Positions 1-10,844 of a DNA stretch of 64,000 nucleotides are shown here, piece by piece; position 1 is the stretch's first letter; each line of letters starts with the position of its first letter. The notes beneath the pieces are model-generated. The model worked only from the letters and a program-made list of their open reading frames with translations. It was not told where the DNA came from and made no database searches. A program made the translations under genes and the position numbers. The stretch comes from Chrysomallon squamiferum (Eukaryota > Mollusca > Gastropoda > Neomphalida > Peltospiridae), in contig CM022673.1 of assembly GCA_012295275.1 (NCBI GenBank), forward strand, positions 30,000,473-30,064,472, read 5' to 3'.

Positions 1-31
1 TTCATTTAGAAATTAAAATTTATTTACATAC

Positions 32-1059
32 ATTATCAGCTACATTGACTGTTGATGGAAATCTTTTAACAATGTGTTCAACAATGTCATACAGCTGAAA
101 GATGACTGCTTTCTGTAGGGGAGGTAATCCTGAATGATCACATACAATAGCAAGTTGTTTGCTTGTCAGAGTTGTCTTCAGATAATCTGGACTGTTTTGC
201 TCAATGCAGTGATGTATCTGATAAACCTTTTTCTATGAATAAAAATAATTTAAAACTATACTACACCTTTGTCAAAAGTTCTACTTTCTTTATCCCTTGA
301 ATCCAGCTTACAATAATGCAGTAAGTGTAGACATTATAATTATGCAATATATTTTTTTTATTATGATACAAAAATCATGTCCAGTCTTTAGGAGATAAAA
401 AAAAAAAAAAAAAAAATAATAATAATTAAAAACAAAATAAAAAATAAATAAATAAATAGGAATAAGAGAAAGAAAATTTAAAAAGATGGAGACAATTTAA
501 AATGTTTAAGGATTTAATAAACATTTTGTTTCTTTGGTGCACGGAACATGTTAATTATTATACAAGTATTATTTAACTATTCAGAATTTATATTATTTTT
601 ATTATTAATTTAAAATATTAATAGAGTCATAAAACACACCTGAACTGCAGGAAGTTCTCTAAAAAATATTCTAACATTTTCCTTAACATCTTTGATTTCA
701 TCAACATCCACTGGCCAGGCATTCCACCCTTGCTTCAGCAGATGTTCCAGAATCTCCATATTTCCCACTTTTATCAGCTGACACACCTGGTTCAGAATGA
801 GCCACTGGATTTGTCTGGCTTCTCTTGTGATTGCCAGATCCAAAGCAGTGTCTCCATTCTCATCCCTGAAACTGATGTCTATCTTATTTAGGAGCATTTT
901 GACGATGTCATCATTGGTGCCTTGGTCAATGGCAACGTGGAGGTAAGATGAGCCGTCATATCCTCTTTGGTTTACATCTTGACTCTTCAGAAGGATCTCA
1001 AGCTGTTCTGTGTCATTGTCAAGGATTGCCTGATAAATTTCTTGGTCCTGAAAATCCAT
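32..1059 (-). CDS. Ankyrin-repeat protein gene, 5' part (two coding exons, runs off left edge)
   Basis: Seen: the first coding exon is 640-1059 (ATG at 1059, 140 codons). It ends in a GTGTGT donor, where the open frame merely reads on into the intron. The next exon is 32-232 (67 codons), with a TAG acceptor before it and a GTATGT donor after it. Both exons are phase 0, so the frame joins cleanly and gives 207 residues before the window edge. Residues about 36-110 contain ankyrin-type helices, for example DGSSYLHVAIDQG and ENGDTALDLAITREA. Exon 2 adds another unit (HSGLPPLQKAVIF) and stops where the next repeat would begin. Ankyrin repeats are protein-binding scaffolds, so no enzymatic role is implied. 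A likely 5' UTR acceptor (TTTCAG) lies before 1086, and a GTAAGG donor at 2194 fits an upstream non-coding exon near the X-box. Inference: a ciliary or sperm protein, from the promoter motif only. The precise family is not recognised. Confidence 0.8.
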
Positions 1060-2194
1060 TGATCATTTGATGTGGACTGGACAATCCTGAAACTTTGAGA
1101 TATCTTTATAAATGAAAAATGAAACAGAAAGAGACAAGAAAATTAGAGATCTCAAGAAAAACCACTAACTAGATGTGATCAGTGATCCCACATTAGGCTC
1201 ATTGTGAATTCTGTTTTTGAACACATAATAATTATTTTATCTAATGCTGTATAATTTATTTGCATTAAAATATATATTCCTACTTTTGATAAGGGTGATG
1301 TGCTTGGAAGGGAAGTGACTTAATTCATTTTAGTTTATACATTTAATACATGTCAATGTTTACAGTTGAAACTACTTATATAATGAAATGCACTGAGTAT
1401 TCTGTTATGATCCTAAATAGGATTAGTATTTTCCAATTAAAAAAAATGGTGTTACTTAATTAAAATGAAGTATGAATTCCAGTTCATTCAAGGCTGATAT
1501 AAAGCAAATATACTAACACATATTAATATGATACAATTTAAATTCAGATTTCTCCTAATAGAAGTATCACATCATCATTGCCGAGATTAGTGCAGTCATA
1601 CATTAGATTATTACATTTTTTTTTTACATTTCTGTAATAGATTTTTAAAATCCACCTTCCAGTACATTACTGTGCTTGATGCAATATATGAAATTAACTG
1701 TGGAGGCATATTTTTATATATTTGACATACACTGTATGTATTATGTAGTGTGTTTATCATGTATAGTTATAAAAAATACCGGTATGTAAGTACTAATGGG
1801 TTATCTGTGATGTGTGTATATGTGTCTGCATATTTGTGTGCACATGCAGGATAGTTTCTTGGAACATACTCAAGTATTATTATCTGTACAATTATTCATA
1901 TATTACTCTTATATATATTAAACAAATATTCAGTATTTCTATCTGCTAAAAGACTTGAGTTGCCTAATTAAAACTAGAAAAATACAACACACAAAAAAGA
2001 CTTTAAAAGAAGACTACACACACCTCTTTAGGTTCATCTTACAGTTGTAAGATACATTTTACATAGTGATTGATTATTCACTGTACATTTATCTCAGTGA
2101 ACAGATTTCTATTCATTTAAAGATTAATGAAAAAACATAATTTACTCAGTTTTACTGTGTGGATTCTAGTTATTATACAAATGAAAAACCTTAC

Positions 2195-2310
2195 CTGTTT
2201 TGATGTTCTTTTTAAAGATTTTATTTATGCCACTTCTTCCTACAAAGTAAAATCAAGTAAACCTCTCTCAAAAAAATATATATGAGTAATTATACACAAG
2301 CTAAATATAA
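2195..2310 (-). other. Putative non-coding first exon of the ankyrin gene
   Basis: On the minus strand the sequence AAACAG/GTAAGG gives a strong splice donor whose last exon base is 2195. It lies just downstream, in minus orientation, of the X-box at 2320-2333. It can be paired with the acceptor before 1086, removing an intron of about 1.1 kb. The transcription start is not visible, so the upper boundary is arbitrary. This is a model from splice signals only. Confidence 0.35.
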
Positions 2311-2319
2311 TACTAATTG

Positions 2320-2333
2320 GTTACCATGGAAAC
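2320..2333. promoter_or_regulatory. RFX X-box (GTTACCATGGAAAC)
   Basis: GTTACC-AT-GGAAAC fits the imperfect inverted repeat bound by RFX factors, with the usual 2-bp spacer. A weaker half-match, GTTACCATAGT, follows at 2360-2370. RFX X-boxes are a known mark of promoters of genes for cilia and flagella in animals. The position between two genes that point away from each other suggests a shared bidirectional promoter. Confidence 0.6.
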
Positions 2334-2984
2334 TTCTTCAGTCACTGTAGGAGTATACTGTTACCATAGTACTACAGTGGTTTAATGATCATCATATAGA
2401 TTCTGCTTTCAGGCTTTTCATTCTGATTACAAAAGCCTGCTTTGCCATTGATTATAAAATAAGTTTTTGTCACACACTGTCGTGTGTTTGCTGATAAAAG
2501 TGATACTGTCATTGATTCTAATGTGTAGAATTGATTTCTGAATTTTGTTCATGTATTTTCCATTGTGATTTGACTAATAATTTGTTGACCTGCAGGTGCA
2601 TGTTTGTGTATCACACATAACAGTTTTTCACTAATTTAGAAATTTGCCTGTGTGTTTGCTGTTGGACATAATTGTGTTATATAATTGTATATTGATAGTT
2701 TAGCAGTTGCCTAATGTGTTTGTTGTCAGATGTAACTGAAATTGCTGATATTTTGAAATCCACTTTTATAATTTGTATAAAATGATTATTGCATTAACAA
2801 CATTAACAAGTTGTAGAATTTCCAACATAAATTGCATTTTGATTTCCTTTAGTTTCTGTGTTTCTCTCATCTATACACAGTTAATGTATAACAATGACAC
2901 AAATCAAACAAAACCAAAAACAATTACATTGGGAAATTCTACTACTGTCCATATAATTTTCTTTAAACTAATGTGAAGTATTAA

Positions 2985-3288
2985 AGATTAGAGATGATTC
3001 ATGCAGTGAACAGGTAAGGTGAAAATTCAAGCTGCACAAAATTCTGGCTAAATGTTGAACACAAATTTCTACAAAAAAGAAATCACTAAAGAACTTGCAT
3101 GCTTCTTTTAATAACCATAATAAAATATTTCTTGTTTTACAGAGTACCATGATACTGCAGCCTATCCAGCTCCAAGTTACTGCAACCCAATTCCATGGCA
3201 ACCAATCCACATACCTACTGTTAAGAATGAGAAACCCAAGAAGTCAAAGCCTAAGAAATACATGTGGAACCCAGACAAATATTATTAA
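2985..3288 (+). CDS. 3' end of a small unrecognised gene (terminal exon plus likely penultimate exon)
   Basis: Seen: after a pyrimidine-rich TTGTTTTACAG acceptor, a frame from 3145 runs 47 codons to TAA at 3286-3288. It begins YHDTAAYPAPSYCNP and ends in a lysine-rich tail, KKSKPKKYMWNPDKYY. A good donor, GAACAG/GTAAGG, ends an upstream exon at 3013, so the intron is about 130 bp. If the acceptor is the second AG (3143-3144), the upstream exon reads on in frame as RDDSCSEQ. The true start of that exon is not clear; 2985 is a working boundary. A polyadenylation signal AATAAA follows at 3579-3584. The gene must start between the X-box and this exon, so it is short. I do not recognise the product. 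The basic, aromatic C-terminus with internal proline is reminiscent of small structural proteins, but no function can be assigned. Confidence 0.5.
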
Positions 3289-3578
3289 ATTATATTTATT
3301 TTTATTTATACAAACTGTGATATTTAGGATCATATTAGCAACTTCTTTATTTTTAAATTTCTTATTTTATATTTATGTTGCATTTATTTATAATGATTCA
3401 TTTTTTTCTTCTTGTTGTTTTTGTTTTCAGTAGTTGTAATCATTAGATCATTTTGAAGATGAATCATTTATTATTATTATTATTATTTTTATTTGTTATC
3501 AGTTTTAGCAGGCATCTTTTTAAAGACTTTTATGTTTGTACTGTATTTTTAATATAATATTTATTATTATTTTTTATT

Positions 3579-3584
3579 AATAAA
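3579..3584 (+). terminator. Polyadenylation signal AATAAA for the small plus-strand gene
   Basis: AATAAA about 290 bases after the stop codon at 3288, in AT-rich 3' UTR-like sequence. A second candidate (AATAAA within ATAATAAACA) lies near 3620. In DNA this AT-rich the hexamer is common by chance, so the call rests on its position. Confidence 0.4.
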
Positions 3585-3599
3585 TGTCTTGAAATATTT

Positions 3600-5140
3600 A
3601 TTGATAATTCCTGTTTAATAATAAACAAAAAGAATAATGATAAAAGAAGAATAAAATATTTCAGTATCAAGACATAATACAATTATAAAAATAAACTGGA
3701 CAGTTAATTTAAATTGTGTTTAACAAAGAACAGAAGTGGAAGAAGAATTAAACTATATATATATAAATAGTGAATTAAATTTGAATATAAACATAGTATG
3801 TTCAATTTATGAGAATGTTTTTATGAGTTTTGAAATGGTGCCATTAACTCATCCAATATATCTACATCCAATTTCCTTGATTTTTTTTTTATATACCTCA
3901 AGCAAAAAAACCCAAAACAAACCCTAACAAACAACAACATAATAATGTATTTTAATGATAATAATAATATCAAGAATTATAATTGATAAAAAAAATCTCA
4001 CAAGAAGAAAAATAGAATATTTGTAAACATTATTTTCCTAGTAAATCTTTTACACAGTAATGTGAAGAAATTAAAAACAAGGAGAACATTTAGACCTCCA
4101 AAATAATTTGTATCATAAATATTTCATATCCCTAACTTTCTAATTCAGTATATTTAAATGTATATGATATGTAGATAGTACCATTTTTTTCTAAAACAGA
4201 TATTTGTAGATTAAAAAAAATAAAAAATAAAAAATAAATAAAAGATTATAATAATAATAATTTAAAAAAATAATTAAATATATTAAAAAAATAAAAAATA
4301 AAATGAATAGTGAGACTGCAGGACAAATATTTGTAAAAATATAAATCATCACAGAAATTGTTGAAACTTTAAACTAATGGGTGTCTGATTCTTTTATTAA
4401 ATATATGTACTGCTACAAATATTGCTGAACTGCTACTAGTGTGTTATCTGTTACAACTGCAGTTTCATTTCATCAGTTTTGTCAGGATCCATTACCATTA
4501 TGTTTTTATTATTATTATTATTATTTTTTTTAAAGATTCATATTTTAGATAATGGATTATCAGCTAATATTAGTGCCTTTCAGAGAGCTATTTTTGCTTC
4601 AGGATTCATCAGTCTTTTTATGTGTAAATCAATATTATAAAACAAGTGTTTAAAAGCTAGCTGTGATATTTGAAATGTTTATATATGCATTCTGAAACAA
4701 GGTCAATATCAAATATATTTTATAATTGCTTCTTTTATTATTATTTTTTAACTCAAATTTTTCTTTAAATATTATACATCTAGGATTTTTAAATAGGGGC
4801 CTGCCCATACTGTTAAAAATCACTGAAAATCAGTGATTGAAAATAATACAAAATTAACAGAAGGGATTTTGAAACTGTGTAAACATGTTATGATGCTTTA
4901 GGAAACTGAATAAGATATATTTTATATGTATAAAAGTATTTTAAGACGAAAGTTTAAAACTTGAGCAAAGGTGGGTTTTTTTATTAGTTTGTTTGTAAAT
5001 GAACATTTTAATCATTTTAAATTTTTTTTTTTTTATTGAGTGTAATTTGTTAACATGTTAGACTGTATTTAATAATGTTTGAATGTTGTAAGCAGTTGAA
5101 ATTTGTGGAAATTTAATATTGTTCAAAAGTTCTAATGGTT
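3600..5140. other. AT-rich intergenic DNA without a recognised gene
   Basis: Poly-A, AAT and ATAAAA runs are scattered through the interval. The only structured element I saw is a perfect 9+3+9 inverted repeat at 4818-4838 (AATCACTGA AAA TCAGTGATT). No splice-bounded open frame or RNA gene is evident. Confidence 0.6.
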
Positions 5141-5149
5141 TTTGAAATA

Positions 5150-5440
5150 TAGGATGAGCATCTCTTATTCAAAATGTCTGGGGCAGGATGTGTCTCCTAT
5201 TTCGGAATGTTTCGGGTTTGGAATACAAGGAGAACATCAAAGTGAATACAAATCTAAACACCAAAACTGTTTATATTTCATGTACATCTTACATACATAG
5301 CCTGCAGGTAGTTTTGTATAATATTTGTAATATTTTTGTGCACAATATAATTTTTATGCATCAAGCCATTTGTAAACTGCAACCATCCTATCTTGCTGCT
5401 TGTAGAAAGTTTCAGATTTTGTATATGCAAACATATAGCA
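5150..5440. mobile_element. Tigger/pogo-like DNA transposon fragment (MITE-like)
   Basis: The block starts GATGAGCATCTCTTATTC and continues with a repeated TTTCGGAATGTTTCGGGTTTGG motif. It then has stretches close to a DNA-transposon family I know from vertebrate genomes: AATCTAAACACCAAAA, CATAGCCTGCAGGTAG and TTTTTGTGCAC, in that order. Near the right end, AAAGTTTCAGATTTTG fits the opposite terminal part of the same family. No transposase frame is present, so this is a non-autonomous or degraded copy. The family assignment is from memory of consensus sequences and needs a Dfam/Repbase search. Confidence 0.45.
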
Positions 5441-6332
5441 TTTTGAACTAAAGTATTAACACTAAAACATAAATTTCTAAAAATTAAATATTTATGAAGT
5501 ATTGAAAAAATATGTGATAATCAGAATAGAAAAAAAACAAAAACAAAATTTCAAGGTATGCTTCTCTGATGGCTTTAAAAATTTGATCAGATTTTGTTGA
5601 TGTCCTTTCAATTTAATAAATGAATTCAGAGAAAGGTATGTATTATTATATTATTTTGTTGAAATGCACAATCTTTTCAGTGTACTGCAAACAGTGGGAA
5701 ACACAAGCCTAATAGAAAATAACTAAATAGTTACTTTTGATTATTTTATCTCGTCACAATTATTAAATTTTTTATTAGAATGTGCTTAATTATACTGACA
5801 AATGAAATCAGATCTGTTATACGTCATCTACTTTTTGGGGCAAATAAATAAATGATTAACATTCAGTGTATTGTGTCTTCATTTATTTTTGTTATTCATC
5901 CCAGTATTAGTTGTGAAATTGATCTATAAATCCAGGAAACCTAAAACAGGATGGGATTTAATCCCAAGGATTTGGTTTAAATGATTAATCACTACACCAC
6001 CAATAACTGTGTTTCAGGTATTTAGCACGTAATAATTAGAAAGGGTTTAACAGATACGTGTAAAGATATACCATTTACACCATAATATGTACACTGGAAA
6101 CAGATATAAAATTAAAACATTTATTTTCCAAACCATTCCACAAAATGGACAGTCCAAAATGTAATCAGTTCCATGGAGTATTTTCCAGAATGTGCTGACA
6201 TGGTGAGTATTTAATATGGATGATAAAATAAAAAACATTTTAACATACAACAATCTCGTTAATTTAAGTATGTAATTTATTGCGTTGTGCCAAAAAGCGA
6301 ATTCACCATACTTCGAACTTTGTAGATTCATG

Positions 6333-7070
6333 GTCTTAGGGAAATAACTCTATTTTAATTTAATATATTGCATAATCAAAACAAAAAAATCAAAAATTCA
6401 TAAATAATACATTATTATTATTGTTAATTGCATTAACTGAAATAAATAAATTTATATGAAAGAACATAACAAACGCTAAACTACTAGAAGAACTGTCGGT
6501 GGCATTTTATAAAAAAAAATATTTCTTGAATTAATTATAATACCAGTATTTATATTCGATAAGATATAGTTATTTTTTGTGTACGTAGTTTAATTTTAAA
6601 TTTCCAGAATAATTTACAGGCACGATGTTATTGTTGAAGATAGGTAATGCTTATTCCTCCCCCCCACCGGTTATTTAGACCATTTTGTGAGTTTCAAACT
6701 GGGTAAAATTATGGTTTAAGGGAAATAACTCTATTTATGTTAACGCACATGTAATCGAAAGATTGAGTCTCAAATACAATTCGTTAAAATATATATCTAT
6801 TTATAACAACAAATGGCAAGTAATACTATATTAAAAAAGAGCAGCTGATGGTAATCGAATTTTAAAAAAATTTAATATTGCCAGTATGTATATTCAATAA
6901 TGAATTTTTTATTTTTACATGTTTAATTTAATTTCAAAATAATATGATTCACAATAATCCACACGCACAATATTACTGCTGATTCACAAAACGAATATTT
7001 ATTTTTCTGGTTACTAAGTCAAATAACAATGTATATCGAAGTTCTTAAGAGTCATGGTCTAAGGGAAATA
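6333..7070. repeat. Degenerate tandem repeats of about 350-380 bp sharing AAGGGAAATAACTC
   Basis: The core TAAGGGAAATAACTCTATTT recurs at about 6335, 6715 and 7058. Sequence between the cores also matches: a CGGTGG/GATGG segment, then GCCAGTATGTATATTC-like text, occurs at about 6495-6560 and 6845-6900. Copies are diverged. The core is close to a short motif common in molluscan intergenic DNA. Confidence 0.55.
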
Positions 7071-7098
7071 ACTCTATTTTATATCAACGCACTAAACC

Positions 7099-7146
7099 AG
7101 TCATGGGCAAACTGAGGTCCGCGCAGCTTTCTGAGTGGCCCGCCTA
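7099..7146. mobile_element. Short fragment resembling a hAT-type transposon terminus
   Basis: CATGGGCAAACTGAGGTCCGC followed by GTGGCCCGCC has the G/C-rich GGCAAACT-GGCCCGC signature seen at ends of several hAT-family elements. It stands out from the AT-rich surroundings. No second terminus or transposase was found, so this is a tentative label. Confidence 0.3.
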
Positions 7147-7709
7147 ATTTCACATTAATTCAAATTTTATAAAATAAATCTATTTTGTATCTACTAATAC
7201 ACTAAAACATATGTATTTTTTTTTTTTATTATAACAGTTTCTGAAGCAAATGAAAATGAAATTTTCTTAAAATAAACTCTACGTAAAAACACAAAATCGC
7301 CCGCTTCTCGAAAACATTACCGATTTATTACTTTCTATTTCGAATTTCTATACATATTTATTGCAGAATATTTATTTAAATTTGCTGCTTATTATTTAAT
7401 TAATTAATTTATTTATAGATATTTCCTTGTTCCATAAGTATACTATATTACTGACATCTGTTTGCTCAAGATTTATAAATTAAAGTATAACACTTTAGCG
7501 GATAATGTAGTCTGCAGATCCCTTCAGATAACTAATAATATTAAATATCTGTTTTCAATAGTAGGTGAAAGAAATACCGAATATTACTATATGATTATAG
7601 TATTATCCCCATACAGTTTGTTTTGTTATGCAATTACTTTACTGGAATATGATTGAATAGCTATTTTTATTAATAGCTTTTTGAAATGGGAATATTTTAT
7701 CATGATGAT

Positions 7710-7753
<44 letters not shown>
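7710..7753. repeat. (AAT)n microsatellite
   Basis: Uninterrupted trinucleotide tract of about 14 units inside the duplicated region. Confidence 0.9.
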
Positions 7754-7754
<1 letters not shown>

Positions 7755-8479
7755 TTACAACTTCGTGAAGCAATAATCTAAGGGAAGCAAGCTTAATTAA
7801 CACACATTGAATAGAAAGAATGAGTCTCCAAGAACCCTCATTTATTTATTTTATTATTATTTTTTTCATTTAGCCATATAATGTAACTATTTCCAAATAA
7901 CATTTTACTTTCGAGATCAATAGTGGAAACATCAAACAGTTACATAAACATAATTTTTTGTTGTTGTTTGACTGATCTACTGATTAACATGATTAATTTG
8001 TTAATTTCTGTTTTGAATTGCAATACATGTACATGTATATTGCAGAATACAATTTTTTTTAATCCAAATGATATTAAAATAAATTCGATTGATTGATTGA
8101 TTGACTAGTGCAAAAAATATGTTACATTACTGACATAGCCTTGCTCTAGGTTTTAACTTTCTGATTTAATACTTGGTGGATAATGTAGTTTTCAAATAAC
8201 AGTGTATTTCTCCCAAAACATGAATCATAACTAGCACAAAATATTACATGGTAATCCGTGAGGTTAACAGATACACTGAGGTATAAAATTATGTTTACAC
8301 ATAATAACATTAACACACACTCACCTAAATATTCTTATGCATACAAACATATAAAATTATCTATAAAAATAGCAAAATTAAGAGAAAGGAAGTGTCATCC
8401 GTTTGTTCATAATGATAGAAAAAAGTATTTTCTAAGTAAAGTATAATTTTAAATAAGCATTTAATAGATTGCTTTAATT

Positions 8480-10000
8480 AATGATGTTATTTTATTCTGA
8501 TGGGTTATTTTAACTGAAGAACATAAGTGTAAACAAATTACTGAAAATGAAGTTTGTTTATACTTACTGACTGACATATTGTCTGTTTCAGAGATATGTA
8601 AACAGAGATTTACATGATGTAAGGTGCTTGTATGATTGAAATAAAATATATTTATTATATTATTTGAAAAAGAAACTCTTAAAATTTAATGTCCTATTGT
8701 TTATTTAAATAGAATCCCCCCTTGAATTCTGTAACACAAATCAAAACTAATAAAACTGTACCCTGATAAAAAATAGAAGAAAAAAAGAAGCAAACAATAA
8801 GAAAAAGGTTGTCTTTTTAGTTGTGGCCTCTAAAAATATGGTGACTTCATTAGGATTCCTTAGAATTCTTACAAATTCACTTTTAATTTTTTTTTTTTTT
8901 TTTGACATTGTTACCCACCACATGTAATCTCCCACCAGCTTGAAACTGAAGAAAACTTCACTATCAAGCCTTGCCAGTTGAAATTATATCTACATCACCT
9001 TCCAAATACTTCATTTATTATCTGTCTAGATATGTTTAAAAATAATAACTTGAAATATATATATTTTAAAGTTGTAATGAAAAAAAGAAAGTTACTAGGA
9101 ATAATAAATGTACTATCATCTAAATTTGATTTTTAGATACATGTATTACAACACTAACTGTAGCCCATTCCTGTGACTTGAGAATTTGTTTAACTTAAGA
9201 ATATAAATATTTCTTTAATTTTCAATTAATAATATTTAATATAGATTTTCTGAGTATTATGCATATGGGTGTCAGATCAGCTGAGTAACTTTTTAGACAA
9301 ATCCTTCAAAATGACTGTCAGTTTGAAAATATTAGATTTAAAGTTTAATAAAATCCATATCAGCAGATGCAGGCACTGTCAGTGTGAAAGTGCTGGTTTC
9401 TAACTTAATTTTATATAACCATCAGGGCAACAAAATTCCATTACTGTTTTTGACTTTAAAATCAATCCTTTGTGTCATTTTTATTTCATTGTGCATTCCA
9501 GGAGGAAAAATGTAACAACTGATATAAATTATCTGAAGGTTTTTAATGGTTAATTTTGCTTGAATTAAATGAATGTACTAAATAAAAATCACTTTAGCTT
9601 TATTGTTTGATTTATGTTGCTGCAGAACTCAGAAAACTGAAGAGAGTAAAATTTCCAGGTTTGATTTTCAAAATTTTAAATCTCAGCATTTCAAAATATT
9701 TGTTTAATCTGTTCTGAAATAATTGTTTATGAATATTAACTTATATAGTTCAGTAAAAAAACAAAAAACAAACTTATTACCATTTTTCTCATTGATTTGA
9801 AAAACATTATATCTGCTACTTTCTGCATTTGGTAATGATTATACATTAAAAAATCTAAAGCAATGTAGAACAATATATTGTCTAATGAGTAAAAATTTAT
9901 CAAATTGTTTTTTATACTGTATGAATTTTAAAGTACTTAAATCTTTACTGTGTAGGTAATAAAATAAATATACTGTTTATTTAATGGTTTTGATTTTTAA
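8480..10000. other. Non-coding DNA upstream of the SENP pseudogene
   Basis: AT-rich, moderately complex sequence. One weak exon-like stretch lies at about 9625-9656: a CTGCAG acceptor, a short open stretch, then CCAG/GTTTG. It could be a further relic of the same gene, but I cannot align it to the family. Nothing else is supported. Confidence 0.4.
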
Positions 10001-10011
10001 ATTATCTCCAG

Positions 10012-10838
10012 ATCTGTCAAATGAAATCCTCTGTGATCTCTAATAAAAATATGGCCACACTAAATGGAAGCATCTGCCTAAATGATGAGGTAAATGTTTG
10101 TTTTGTTTCTTTGGTTTGTTCTTAATTTTTGGGTGTTCCTGTTCATTAATATCAGTAAATCATGTAATCATGTTATTATTTCTTATTTTGTATTTTCAGT
10201 AGTTTCTTTCATGCTCATTATGGAGAAAGTTCTTTTTTGTGGTTATTTTTGTTGAGGACATTTAAGTTTTTACTTACTGATTATACTATCAGTTTACAAT
10301 CTGTAAAACTGTCACAAAGTTAACTATTATTATTTTTTAAAATAGAAATGTCTTTTCTTCCTTTTTTTTTTTTTTGGATAATCAGTTTCTACATGAATTT
10401 GATTATGTTGAGACCTGAACAAAAGGGCAAACCCAAAGTCTATGCTATCAATACTTTCTTTTATTCAAAATTACTGAGTAGAGGTGATGCATCTGTGAAA
10501 TGCTGGACATGAAAGATCGACATTTTCAGTTATGATTATGTTGTGATTCCCATTCTTTTAGGAGTGCACTGGTGCCTGGCTGTAAGGATCTTGCTTTGTG
10601 GCATTTTATTTTTCATTAAAATTATTGCAGATCAGATTTTTTTAGGATGTTGTGAGGAATCTTTCTTTATGCACTTTTTCAGATTATAAACTTTATAATA
10701 AAAAATGCATGTTTTCTCTCTTATTTAACTGTTTCTGAATCTTCAGTGCTGTTGTTGTTAAATGAATGTGATTGTGGTGTGTTTGCTGGTAAATATGCAG
10801 ACTATATTACAAGAGAGGCATCAGTTAATTTCAGTCAG
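10012..10838 (+). pseudogene. SENP: Unprocessed pseudogene of a SENP1/2-type SUMO protease (Ulp1/C48 catalytic domain)
   Basis: Three exon relics in order. Exon A, 10012-10089, ends ATLNGSICLNDE before a GT donor; the family has W in xWLNDE, here C. Exon B, 10378-10581, starts IISFYMNLIML, continues through INTFFYSKLLSRG, and ends VIPILLGVHWCLA before a GTAAGG donor, so the catalytic His (VHW) is kept. Exon D, 10747-10838, reads LNECDCGVFAGKYADYI and on to VNFSQ before GTAACT, so the catalytic Cys (DCG) is kept. Breaks: TGA at 10510-10512 inside exon B (family WTKK, here WT-stop-K), and GG instead of AG at the expected acceptor 10376-10377. The exons that should carry the Asp and Gln of the active site are absent, since only 165 bp separates B and D. 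No C-terminal exon is found. Retained introns mean a duplicated gene copy, not a retrocopy. SENPs process SUMO and remove it from targets, mainly in the nucleus; this copy cannot do so. Confidence 0.85.
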
Positions 10839-10844
10839 GTAACT

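Larger units (their letters stand above)
7058..8470. repeat. Old tandem duplication of a segment of about 700 bp
   Basis: The segment from about 7058 and the one from about 7765 share landmarks in the same order. These are TAAGGGAA at the start, then a TATTGCAGAATA motif (near 7360 and 8038), then TTACTGACAT followed by TTGCTC (7448 and 8124), then GGATAATGTAGT (7499 and 8178). The offset is about 680-700 bases. The copies differ by many substitutions and small indels, so the event is old. Confidence 0.5.

Noticed and set aside
3095-3433. 112-residue plus-strand frame
   Set aside because: It crosses the splice acceptor and is in a different phase from the exon reading to KKYMWNPDKYY, which is the more protein-like frame.
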